A stretch of 64,000 nucleotides of DNA from Lathyrus oleraceus (Eukaryota; Streptophyta; Magnoliopsida; Fabales; Fabaceae), in NCBI RefSeq assembly GCF_024323335.1, contig NC_066584.1, positions 424,848,319 to 424,912,318 on the forward strand. The letters are read 5' to 3'. Each line of letters starts with the position of its first letter. Within the stretch, counting starts at the first letter, position 1. Positions 1 to 10,189 of the stretch are shown here, piece after piece. A model generated the notes under the pieces. The model was given only the letters and a program-made list of their open reading frames with translations, ran no database searches and was not told the DNA's origin. The translations under genes and the position numbers were made by a program.

Positions 1-340
1 CGGGCTAGATGCCGGCAGAGAAGCAAAGGTGGGAACAGGACCCTCAGGCATGAAATTGGGAGGCATCCCCCACGGGAACCCGGTTGGCATGGATGTTGGA
101 ACAAAGTGTGCACTGGCAGTGGGCAAAGTTGAAGAGACAATCTCGGAGATAACTGTTCTCTGGGGAGGAGTTGGAGGTGTCGGAGAAGACTGGCTCTGGG
201 CATCCATGAATGACTCCATTAGGGCAATCAATCTGGCCACTTACTCTTTCAGCTCGCGGTTATCTTGCTCTAAATGAACCATCAGTCTTGAAACGTTGGC
301 TCTAGTGTAGTACCGGTGAGTCAGCTTGTCTTCAAAATAA
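1..340 (-). pseudogene. gag: E1 gag, N-terminal fragment
   Basis: The minus strand encodes the N-terminus of Ogre gag, recognised by the THRYYTRAN motif near 310-335 (THRYNTRAN in the E3 copies). It is followed by a Leu/Glu-rich stretch and a Pro/Ala/Ser-rich region with MPTGFPWGMPPNFMP. Gag is the capsid and nucleocapsid precursor; the capsid domain itself would lie beyond the left edge. No ATG lies close to the conserved start, which suggests that translation begins further upstream or after splicing. An in-frame TAA at 241-243 breaks it, so this copy is not functional. Identification rests on similarity to the E3 gag copies at 12.4-13.5 and 51.4-52.3 kb. Confidence 0.75.
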
Positions 341-563
341 ATGAAGGACACAGAGTTAGACCACAGGGCAAGGGACCAGAAACAAAACCTACTTGTGCAT
401 ATGATGCATGCAATGCTTGTGCATAGGATTTATTTTGCAAATTTTGGAAATATTAAGCATTTTATCACATATGGAAATATCTCATCAAATAATATCAAGG
501 AAAAAAAGTGCAACATCGTCAATCATATACAAGAGAAAAGGAAAATAATCGTCCTATGGATCC

Positions 564-2012
564 CTAGAAACAATCATCTAAAGCTCGGGACACAGGAAGA
601 TAATATGCATGAAGCCTCTTCACCTCCCTCTCGTAGGCTGCCTCCATATCGGCCTTCTCTTTGGCGAGTCGATCATACTTCCTCTTCCAGAACTTAGAAG
701 ACTGAGGAAGTAGAGAAGTCCATACATCATCAGGGTCATCAATAACCTGATGCTCAAGAAACTCAATCAACGCATCCTTCTCCTTAATCTGCTGAAGCAA
801 CTCTTCACGTTCACGGATCCAGGCACGTGAACAGTCTTCGTCTCTCAACTCCTCTACTCCTTGATTAGGGGGTTGAAGGCCCAACCATGATCATAGGTGT
901 AGGTCTCGGATACTCGTAAGGAATGAGATACTCAGACGCCCTCTTCTTAACCCAAACAGCGTAAGGCTCCAAAGCGATGCAATTCTTAGGACCCAATTCC
1001 TTCCTTCCTTTTTTATGAATCTTGCGCCAAGCACGGACCATCCTAGCTTTCAAGCCTTGGGGATCTTTACCATCCTGAAAGAATACACCCTCTAACAGAA
1101 TGTTATTGGGTTTATCCTTTAGGGGGACCCAAGCTGCCGACGAGCCAAAGCATGATTGTAGTTAATTCCTCCTTGTGTACCAAGAAGAGGTACATTGGAG
1201 AATTCACCACAAGAGTCAATAATCTGCACACCATCATACACATGGTTATACCAAGAGATATCATCATTAGTGAGAGACATAAGTCTCGTGGACCACCGTA
1301 GACATTCCTTGTTCTCCTTGAAAGCGACCGTCTGAGGTAAGTGAGAAATAAACCACTTATACAACAGAGGCAAACAACACACAATGGCGCCACCACCCTT
1401 TGCATTCCTCATATGCAAAGAGAAATCGGTATCGCCCAACAGAGTCGGAACGGGATTAAAAGTAGAGAAAATCCTAATAGAGTTCATATCCACAAACTTG
1501 TCGATGTTGGGGAATAACACTAGCCCATAAATGAGAAGTACAAATATGGCCTCAAAGGCATCCTCACCCATGGCCGTCCCATACATAGTAGCTTGAGCAA
1601 TGAGGAACTCAGAAGGGAGACCTTGAATTCCACCTTTGGTAGTCATATGAGCACCAACCAGAGATTCATCCATGTGTAACATGTCTGCTATCTCTTGAGA
1701 AGTAGGAACCCTTTCCAAGCCACTGAACGGCAACTGATCCAGATTAGGTATACCCACAAGATAAGCATACTCCTCAAGTGTAGGCAAAAGCTGAAAATCC
1801 GGAAACGTGAAGCAACGGTACAAAGGATCGTAAAACTGCACCAATACGCTCATCAATCCTTCATCCACCTGAGTAGTCAGAAGAGGAAGAAGCTTCCCAA
1901 AACGAGCTTTGAAACCCAAGGGATCCAATACATAGGATGTCAGATTCCTTAACTCTTTCAAGTCTGGTTGTTTGAAATTGTACTTCTTTGTATTCCTTCT
2001 TTGTCTTTCCAT
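564..2012 (-). pseudogene. E1 ORF1 (Ogre extra ORF, plant-mobile-domain-like), frameshifted
   Basis: This is the extra ORF that Ogre elements carry between the primer site and gag. The start is ATG at 2012 (MERQRRNTKKY). The N-terminal ~290 residues form a globular domain with LVQFYDPLYRCFTFPDF, LEEYAYLVGIP, a hydrophobic IFVLLIYGLVLFP segment and CLPLLYKWFISHLP. It resembles the plant mobile domain / DUF7745 type found in transposon ORFs. The C-terminal part (884 to 564) is charged and predicted coiled coil (REREELLQQIKEKD, FWKRKYDRLAKEKADMEAAY). Its function is unknown. Frame changes near 1119 and again between 1053 and 884 split it into three pieces. Four other copies occur in the window. 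Confidence 0.82.
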
Positions 2013-2912
2013 GTCTGAAAATTTTCAAATAGTCCTCTTAAGTTCCTTGAAAATTTCTCATTATTTTGATGATATGAATGCAAATGGGTGCATGAATGCA
2101 TGAATGCAACAATCACACTCAAGGATCAAGCAAAGCACACCAAACAAAGGTCATGGGATGGATCATGTTATCCTTAATATCAACCATCCATTTTGGTGGA
2201 TTATGGTTTACACCTTATCAACACCCAAGTTCCATTGATATTAAGGATACCTGAATGGATCAACCATGAATCAAGGGTTTGTTGCAAGTCACGAGCATGG
2301 AGTCTTGGTTAAGAACCACCCAAAGGGAGTGTACTAAGGTTTAAACCTGCCAAACATGTTCTACAAAAGGTTCCCATAGTCATCATCCCATCTTTTGGAT
2401 ATTATCGGAGAAACGACTACTCGTATTCCAAAAATATTCTCAAGAGAGACTCTTATGAGTGTAGTATCGCGTACCAATCGTATCAAATCTTACACTTGAA
2501 TGACTTTCGCACTACATCCTATGAATAGGCCAAGATGGGTTTGGTAAACTAAGGTCCTTGGCTTCTAAGGTCTATATTGGAAAGAGTAATGTCTAACCAC
2601 AACTTACTTGTGTGACATTATTGATCCCAACATGACCTCCACCAAGTGAATGGGCTTGCAAGTCAACTTGCTAAGGAATAACTCCACACAAGTAAACAAG
2701 ACTATGCCATTCTCCTATCCTAGGTGCACTCGAGTTCGGGTATAGAACTCATCTCACAACGATCACCAAGCACACAAGGAATTAATATCAAGCAAATCAA
2801 TTATTACACACAATACAGTAATCCCAAATTGCACAAAAATATGTCACAAAAAAAATATACAATACAATACAACGAATATGAAAAGTAGGCAAAACCCACT
2901 AGGCGGATAAAT
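2013..2912 (-). other. E1 untranslated leader between primer site and ORF1
   Basis: About 900 bases with no long ORF lie between the primer site and the ORF1 start. The stretch aligns by eye with the E3 leader at 53813-54709: the same order of segments and the same phrases near 2200-2260 and 53990-54040. It is therefore element sequence, not host DNA. Packaging signals would be expected here, but none can be assigned from sequence alone. Confidence 0.8.
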
Positions 2913-2930
2913 TCCCCAGTGGAGTCGCCA
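2913..2930 (-). other. E1 primer binding site (tRNA-Arg type)
   Basis: On the minus strand the 18-mer TGGCGACTCCACTGGGGA lies six bases after the LTR end. It matches the tRNA-Arg-type primer site typical of Ogre elements and differs from that of O (46893-46910) at two positions. It fixes the element's orientation and the inner end of the LTR. Confidence 0.88.
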
Positions 2931-3300
2931 CTTTTCTGTAGCGGGGTATTCGTTACCATTAGAGATATTGACTAAATCCAAGGTAAATCATACAAGTCGA
3001 GTTGCCACCGCACTTCTATTTATCCAACGGAATGGTTAGAAAGTGAACAAAAACCTAAAAGTTTTATCGAATAAAAAACTAGTAAAAATGTCAGAGATCT
3101 GGGTAAGGGGGTTAGTTATGCAATGGGAAGGTGTTAGGCACCCAAAGCATCTTAGGTACTCCTAGGGAGCCCTTTTCACATTTGTTGCAAAGATTGTTGT
3201 TTTGTGAAAATTTATTTGTGCAAACATGATTGAAGGGATGAGAAAAGCGTGTATGTTTATCTAATGTACTACTTACTAAAAGAAGGGTCAAAAGAAAATG

Positions 3301-3468
3301 ACTCGCACGGATGTCGCATCCACTACATACGTATCTCATCTGAATCTGAGAATCAGAGTCTTCGTAGCTCGGCTACCTATGGGTTAAAGAGGAGTGTGCT
3401 CGCTAAGACATCGTATCTTATGCCTACGTATCTCATCTGGGATGAAAATCAGAGCAAAACATAGTTCG
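3301..3468 (-). repeat. Two copies of the CTACG/CGTAG hairpin module in the E1 LTR
   Basis: On the minus strand, 3468-3399 and 3376-3301 each hold a Tat-family module: a gaactacg-like start, a small hairpin around CCAGATGAGA, then TACGTAGGCA or TACGTATG, then a second hairpin (AAGA..TCTT or GGATgcgacATCC) and GCGAG. The same module occurs three times in each O LTR, although the rest of the LTRs does not align. Confidence 0.7.
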
Positions 3469-3923
3469 ACTAACTACGGGTTAAGGGTTGGGTTTTGGGG
3501 TGAACGACGTTACTACGCAATCTACTGGATGCTCGACCTTTAGAGACTTACTCGCCTGTAGTAGAAGGAGTAAACGTGTTCTTAGGAGAAGAAAGATCAA
3601 TGAGTTGGTTTGGGTTTGAGGGATGCTTATGCAAAAGGGCAGTCCTAGGCTAGTGAACTGCGCTACCTTACTAGACCTGCAACGAGGGAATACAAAACAA
3701 ACATGCATAAAGTAAACACGCCAACGGAGGGCAGGTCAGTACAGGTGATCGGAATAAACCTCCAGGTGGTATCCCACAAATAAATTGGAACACCAGGCAA
3801 GCCATCCCTGCAAGAGTATGTGAGCCCTCACAAAAATTCAACAAACGGGTTAGAATAACAAGAGAAAACAATGCCATGACGAAAACAAAACAGGTTAGGG
3901 CAAACAGAAAAAAAAAATGTTGT

Positions 3924-4539
3924 CGCGATCGCTGCTGCATCGCTTAGCGAAGCCTCGCTACATACTCGCCTAGCGATGGTGCTAGTGAACGCCTGCGGGT
4001 TCTGGATTTTTCATTCGATAACAGTCCGACCTCGGTAACCCAAACCCTATGGCAATCATCTCAGAAACGAAACGGTTAAACATTCAAGATATTGTTTTCA
4101 CATTCATGCATATATAAACCCAAGGGCAAAACTGAACGATACCTCATACATTCAGAGCATTCAAATTGAAAGCATAAAATTATGGGAATAAGGAAAACCT
4201 GATTGGAGAGATCGATTAAACTCGAATGGCACGGATGGGTTTGCAAAGCAATGTTAGGGTTTGCGTGAGACGGAGGTGAAAAGGTATGTGAGTCGGGGTG
4301 AACTTTTCAGAGCTGCCTGGAGGTTGCTGCAGATTGGTTCCTAGGTCTCTCTTCTCTGCTCTTTGTCTTTCTGTCTCTTTTTCTCCTTTGATAATCCAGG
4401 ATTTGTAATAGTCTCCAGTCTGTTTTGTGTCCAAATGAAGCTCTGGTATTTATAACCTGATTTTGGTGACTTGGTGAGCTTCAAATGAGCATGACAGTTC
4501 AAGGTTCGCTAGGCGAACCATTCTGCTCGCCTAGCGAGC
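3924..4539. repeat. Cluster of short TCGC-NNN-GCGA palindromes in the E1 LTR
   Basis: Perfect short inverted repeats occur at 3924-3931 (GCGATCGC), 3940-3950 (TCGCTTAGCGA), 3966-3976 (TCGCCTAGCGA), 4505-4517 (TTCGCTAGGCGAA) and 4525-4539 (GCTCGCCTAGCGAGC). The last two lie 50-90 bases upstream of the TATA box in the transcriptional sense. I did not see this cluster in the E2 or E3 LTRs. Confidence 0.75.
4447..4454 (-). promoter_or_regulatory. TATA box of the E1 LTR
   Basis: TATAAATA on the minus strand, about 465 bases into the LTR. It is the only strong TATA match in this part of the LTR and would set the U3/R border just downstream. In E2 and E3 the equivalent box lies about 1.5 kb into the LTR, which shows how different the U3 regions are. 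Confidence 0.6.
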
Positions 4540-4918
4540 ATGACAGCTCAGGAACAGATTCTTGCTCCTTCAGGACTAGCATTCGGAATGGTGAATAGAT
4601 CCCATTGGAACATGTTGGAAGTAACCCACGTCATTCCCTTATATTGACCGATCACCCGAATAGAATCAACAAAGTGTCTTGGATGATACTCAAGCTTCAA
4701 ACAAAAGACGTTAGTGACACATTTTTGTGCTTTTGGTTAGTAAGCAAAAATAAGAGAAACAATTATATATAATTCAAGCATTCTTGGTGATCCCAAACCA
4801 ATCACAAGGAGTCCCACCCAAAGGCAAAGGGAACCAATATGCTTATGATCCTTGAGGCTATGCAAATGCAATGTTATGATGCCATGGGGGATCTTAGGGC
4901 CAAAATTGGGGTCTTACA

Positions 4919-7900
4919 TTAAGCAATCATAATTAGACTTATGTAGAAGTCACAACTATCTGAGGCCGGTCAATAATAATGTAGGCAACAAACACAAGTT
5001 AGGAGTCTTGATTAGTGAACCAAGTCCCAACAACTTGCCATGCCAAAAAGAAGAAGAGAAATGTTCTTGTATTGGTTTAAGCCTTTTGCATGATTTAGAA
5101 GACAACCTATCCTTAATGCAAAGCCATTCACTTGATCAATTGATCAAGATGAATTAGATTTGAATCAAAGAAGGTTAAATCTCCCTAATCAATGCTAACT
5201 TATCAACCTTCAACTCATTGATCAAAAAAGAAAAGAAGTAGAAGAAGAAGGAGAAGATGGATAAGAGAAATGGAAATGACAAAATTAAAGTGCATTAAAT
5301 GAAATGCAATGTACCAATCCTCATATGTTGACCAATAACATTGAAAGTCAAGGTCAAACAATAAAAAACAGAAGTGAGATGAAGATTGGAGGTCAAGAAA
5401 TGAATAAACTATTTTTGGCACTTTTTTAATATTGAAATAAACTTGAATTAAAATAAATGGAAAGGTCAAACTTCAAAACTACTTCAAATCAACCTTGAAA
5501 GGTCCAAGTAATTTATCTTAAGCTCAACAAGGTCAAACAAAGTTTGACAAAAAATTTCAGCATTTTTAAAAGTCAGAAACTATTTTTAATCAATTAAAAA
5601 TGAATAAAAATAACCTAATTAAACTAAAATCTCAAATAAATCTCAAATCAATTCAAAAATTGATGAGAATATTTTTCATAGATCCATCATCATTCAAATA
5701 GGTTAGGAAAATATTTTTGTATTTTTTGAATATAAAAAACTAATTAAAATGAATTAAAAATAACCAGAAAAGAGAAAATTCACAAAAAATATCAAATGAC
5801 AAAATAAAAAAATATTAAAAATCAGAAATAGAAACTAGAATTTATTTGGGAAATAATGCAATTGGTCCCATAATTTTTGGATAAAAAATGAAAGAGATAT
5901 TGATTTTTAAAAATAATTGGAATTAAAGAAATTAAAACCAGAAAATAAAAAAATGCAAAAAAACGTGGAGCGTTAGATCTGAGCTCATTAATTGAGCTGG
6001 CAGATCACACGCTCCAAAGATGCGCGCCTATGGTGATCCTCAGTCAATGCGCTCACATGGAAAACAAATGAAAGTCATAACAAGCAACGCTCCTGATTGC
6101 ATCTGGAAATTAGATCACACGGCCAGGATTCAAACTGGAGATGATGAAGCCACCGAAGCCACCGTCTTCTCTGGTGAGCTCGGATTTTCCAGCCAAAGTT
6201 GCAGAACTTCAAATCTTAATGAAAACGCACGATCTATACATCTTTAGAAAGCTGGGATGATGTACATCATCCCTGTACCATCCATTTTCCCTCTAGATCT
6301 CCATGGTGTGAGAAATCAGAGATGGAAAAATTTGGTGTTCATCATGAACTCAATGGATTTCAAAAATTGAATGCATAAACATGATGCCTATATTGAGAGG
6401 ACTTCAACCAACACAAAATCTAAGCCAAAAGGTCAATGGATGAGGAGAATCGAAGAAAATACCAGTTGGAGTGTAAGCTTGAGTTTTGGTGATTTGAGCA
6501 CGATGCCTTGCTTGCTTTGCTAAAACAAAAGTTCTATGAGATAAATGATGAAGGTTTAGAAGCACTAGATCTGAGAATTCAACTAGATGAAGTTGAATTT
6601 CAGATCTGAAAAAAAATGAGAAAAGTGAACTTGCTTCTTTAGTGATGGCTATGGAAAGAATTCTGCAGCATTTCAGGTTGAATTAGGCGTGTGAAATGGA
6701 GGGAATGAGGTCTCTATTTATAGAGAAAGTGGCAAGAAGAGTGTGAAATGATCCGAGTGCATGGCATGTGAAGCTTCATTGCATGGGCTTGCATGATCAT
6801 GCACAAGGCCCAAAAACAATGCCAAATGAGTTCTGAACACCAACCAGATGGAATTGGACGTGTGAATTGCAAGGCAATTACTTATGCACCAAGATTTCAA
6901 GTGAATTCCTTCTTTGTACCTAAAAATTCATCTCTTCGAAAGTACCATTTAGAAAATCCAAGCATAGGCATATGGGTAATGGTTAGGAAGGTCTTGATGT
7001 AAGGAACAATTATTATGTTGGTCAAAAATCCATTTGGAATGTGGAAATTTATGAAATTTGAGTTTAAAGTGTAATATGCAAAACATGTCAAGGCAAGGTT
7101 TCTAAAATTGGCCAACTTTCAAGCCCTTCTTTTTTGATGATTCAAGCTTCAAATGAAAAAACCTCCAACATAAAAGTTGTAGATCTTTTCAAGACAATAA
7201 AAATGGACTTAAATGTTGCATCATTTGGATATTTGATGAAGGCGTTATGGGCATTTGAAGTTGGACTTTTTTGACTTTTAATGCCTTTGGCCAAAAAGGA
7301 CCTATAATGTCTTGCATTATCACATGTGTTTCCTTTGATATTTTGAGATTTTGTTCAACATAACATTTGAATTAGACATCTTAAGATTTCCAATTCATTT
7401 TATCCCACCTCAAAATCATAAAAAATGAATGAGTTATGTCCTTGGGAAGTTTATCCACAATTAGGGTTTCAGTCAAAATGACCTATAATGTATTGGAATG
7501 GCAGATGGTCTTCCAAGCTTCAAATCAAATTTTGATGAACATGAAAGTTGTTCATATTATCCTTAAGAACATTTTTTCTTTTGGGACCATCTCCATTTGA
7601 CCAACATATAAAAAGTTAGGTCTCAGTGCATTTCAAAATAGTCAGATGAATTGACAAATCAACTTCTCAAGCCCATGCCTCATACCTTGATGAATTGATG
7701 ATTGAGTACACTCAAATAAGTTCAAATATGCATGAAATGAAGAGTTAAAGAACTTCCCTTGATTATTTTTGACCATGGGTTGAGGTTGCTCCATGAGCAA
7801 GGCATTGTGATGCACAGATGGATTAGGGTTTCTCTGAAGAACAAAATCTCAAACCCTTTGACTTGATTGATCAAAATGATGCATTGAAGTACTAGGGAGG

Positions 7901-8239
7901 CATATTTGATGGATGAGAGATTTAGGAACCATTACCCTGCTTGCTATCATCTTCTCTTGACCATGTCTTTATACATAGGATCTCCTAGAAGCTTTGGACC
8001 TTGTGATTGCTCAAGCTACAAACAAAAGATGTTAGTGACATATTTTTGTACTTTTGGTTAGTAAACAAAAATGAGAAAAGCAATGATATACAATTCAAGC
8101 ATGCTTGGTGATCTCAAACCACTCACAAGGAGTCCCACCCAAAGGGAAAGGGAACCAAGATGCTCAATGATCCTTGAGGCTATGCAATGCAATGTTATGA
8201 TGCCATGAGGGATCTTAGGGACAAAATTAGGGTCTTACA
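4919..8239 (-). mobile_element. E2: outer 3.3 kb of an Ogre-like LTR (same family as the E3 LTR)
   Basis: The LTR start TGTAAGACCCT at 8239 abuts RNase H coding sequence of E3 (8240 onward), so E2 is inserted in E3. The fragment follows the E3 LTR (59600 downward) closely in order: 3321 bases here correspond to about 3.28 kb there. It stops where E1 is inserted at 4919, at the phrase matching ~56318. The rest of E2 lies beyond the left edge. The region is AT-rich (about 5500-5960 especially) and holds no credible gene; its short ORFs are not conserved in the E3 LTR. Confidence 0.85.
6714..6723 (-). promoter_or_regulatory. TATA box of the E2 LTR
   Basis: CTATAAATAG on the minus strand, 1516 bases from the LTR start. 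The E3 LTR has the identical decamer 1528 bases from its start. The conserved position supports both the promoter call and the shared family. Confidence 0.65.
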
Positions 8240-9916
8240 GGCTCATCACAATCTTTCATCTTCAAATACAGAATCTCCTCATCAGGGAAGTCGTACTGCA
8301 CAGACTGATAATCTTCAATTGGTTGATGTGCCAAATGGTCAACCAAGATACTACCTTTAATAGCTTTTTGAGCTCGATACTTAATATCATACTCAGATAA
8401 TAACATCTACCAATGGGAAATTCTCCCAGTTAAAGCAGGCTTTTCAAAGATATACTTGATCGGATCCATTTTGGATATCAACCAAGTCGTATGATTATGA
8501 TTCAACATATACTGGCGTAAGCGCTTAGCAGCCCAAGCCAAAGTACATCATGTCTTCTTAAGCGTTGAGTACCGAGACTCACAGTTAGTGAACTTTTTAC
8601 TCAAGTAGTATATCACATACTCTTTCTTCCCTAATTCATCTTGCTGACCCAATACACAACCCATGGAATCATCAAGCATAGTCAAGTACATAATCAATGG
8701 TCTCCCTTCAACAGGCGGAGACAGAATCGGAGGCTCAGACAAATACTCTTTGATACTATCAAAGGCCTTTTGGCAATCCTCGGTCCAATCATGACGCTGA
8801 TTTTTCCGAAGGAGCTTGAATATAGGCGCACATGTGGCAGTCATGTGGGATATAAATCTCGAAATGTAATTCAAGCGGCCAAGAAAACCTCGGACTTGCT
8901 TCTCAGTTTTGGGCGCAAGCATCTCTTGTATTGCTTTGACCTTGGCAGGATCAACTTCAATACCTCTTTCGCTGACAAAAGCTGAGAAGCAAGTCCGAGG
9001 TTTCAGGCGGAGTTTGTACTACCTCAAACGTTGGAAAAGCTTCAACAAGTGTTCTACATGTTCAACTTTCGTTTTCGACTTTGCAATCATATCATCAACA
9101 TACACCTCAATCTCCTTGTGCATCATATCATGAAACAAGGTAGTCATAGCTCGTTGGTACGTGGCTCCGACGTTCTTCAAACTGAAGGGCATCACTCGAT
9201 AACAAAATGTTCCTTAAGGTGTGATGAATGTTGTCTTCTCCATATCCTCGGGCGCCATTTTAATCTGATTATAGCCGAAAAATCCGTCCATAAACGAGAA
9301 GACATTGAATTTAGCCATATTGTCTACCAACATATCAATGTGTGGTAGAGGAAAATCATCTTTCAGACTAGCTTTATTTAAGTCACGGTAGTCCACACAC
9401 ATCCAGAGTTTTCCGTCTTTCTTAGGCACAGACACAATATTGGCCACCCATTGAGGATACGTAGAAGTCACCAAAAACCCCACATCAATTTGCTTTTGAA
9501 CTTCTTCTTTAATCTTCACTGCCATATCCGGATGAGTTCTTTTGAGCTTTTTCTTTACAAGCACACACTCAGGCTTCAATGGTAAGAAATGTTGCACAAT
9601 ATCAGTATCTAGACCAGACATGTCTTCATACGACCAGGCAAAGACGTCGACGTATTCTCGTAGCAACTCAACCAACCCCTTCTTAACAGACTCTTCAAGG
9701 AGTGCCCCAATCATTACTACACGAATGCAGTCTTCAGACCCCAAGTTAACTGTTTCCAGATTCTCAAGATGCGGCTGAATGATCTTCTCCTCGTGCTCAA
9801 GCAGACGGGTAATCTCATCAGGAATCTCTTCAACATCATCTTCTTCTGCTTCAAATACAGGGAACTCAAAGTTGGGAGATGGTGTTAGATCATTATGTTC
9901 GATGAGTTTGATTAAC
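8240..9916 (-). pseudogene. pol: E3 pol: reverse transcriptase and start of RNase H, interrupted by E2
   Basis: This is the minus-strand second exon of Ogre pol. After the predicted intron acceptor it reads through an acidic linker and then RT: DVFAWSYEDMSGLDTDIV, VSVPKKDGKLWMCVDYRDLNKAS, FMDGFFGYNQIKMAPEDMEKTTFITP, YVDD at 9102-9091 and KTEKQVRGFLGRLNYISRF. The last readable part is DFPDEEILYLKMKDCDEP of RNase H, cut at 8240 by the E2 LTR. Defects are a TAA at 9214-9216 in the Trp codon after FITP, and a deletion filled with 22 inverted bases at 8982-9003. RT copies element RNA into cDNA in virus-like particles; this copy cannot. Confidence 0.88.
8885..9003. repeat. 22-bp perfect inverted repeat: templated repair scar in E3 RT
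   Basis: 8885-8906 and 8982-9003 are exact reverse complements, 75 bases apart. Against E4, about 52 bases of RT sequence are missing at the second arm and are replaced by the inverted copy plus a few bases. This is the signature of deletion repair with nearby inverted template copying. Confidence 0.85.
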
Positions 9917-10189
9917 CTGCATAATGATTTTGGATATAAAAGAGATTTCAGAATTCAAATAAGGCAAATCATTATGCAGATGAAAAATTGATTTTATTCT
10001 CTTTTTAGGGTTTTATGGTGATCACCAATTTCATCCAAAAAGCAAAAAGGTAAAATAATTTGAGAAAAACAAACATTTAACATGTGACTATTGAATGAAT
10101 ATCGTTGTATTAATCAAATTATGCCAACAATGTCTTCACTTCTCCTTTTGGCATGGGAGAAGGGTTTTTGAACAAAATGAACACATTAC
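9917..10189 (-). other. Predicted Ogre intron between protease and RT (E3)
   Basis: The minus-strand donor GTAATG begins at 10189 and contains the protease stop codon TAA (10188-10186). The acceptor CATTATGCAG ends at 9917, and the RT frame is open from 9916. Splicing would remove the stop and join protease to RT. The 273-base length and both sites match the E4 case (251) and O (274). An intron at this point is known for Ogre elements; use in this copy is inferred. Confidence 0.7.

Larger units (their letters stand above)
1..4918 (-). mobile_element. E1: Ogre-like Ty3/gypsy element, 5' part (LTR, primer site, ORF1, start of gag)
   Basis: Read on the minus strand, an LTR (4918 to 2937) is followed by a tRNA-Arg-type primer site, an untranslated leader, an ORF1 relic and the first part of gag, which runs off the left edge. 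The order LTR-PBS-ORF1-gag and the primer site are those of Ogre-type Tat-lineage elements. The element interrupts the LTR of E2 at 4918/4919, so it is younger than E2. The other TSD copy (expected ttaag in plus orientation, 4919-4923) lies outside the window. ORF1 and gag closely resemble those of E3, but the LTR is much shorter. Confidence 0.85.
2937..4918 (-). repeat. E1 5' LTR, 1982 bp
   Basis: The LTR starts TGTAAGACCCC at 4918 and ends TACA at 2937, directly before the primer site. Its first ~250 bp resemble the LTR starts of E2 (8239) and E3 (59600), and its last ~200 bp resemble the E3 LTR end. The middle is unrelated and much shorter (1982 bp against 4867 bp). It carries a TATA box, several TCGC-NNN-GCGA palindromes and two copies of the hairpin module also seen in the O LTRs, so it looks like a mosaic LTR. 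Confidence 0.85.

Noticed and set aside
341..697. 118-codon plus-strand ORF
   Set aside because: Antisense to the gag/ORF1 spacer and the ORF1 C-terminus; not kept in the E3 copies.
6020..6247. 75-codon ORF in the E2 LTR
   Set aside because: The E3 LTR counterpart region does not keep the frame and no domain is seen; a chance ORF.
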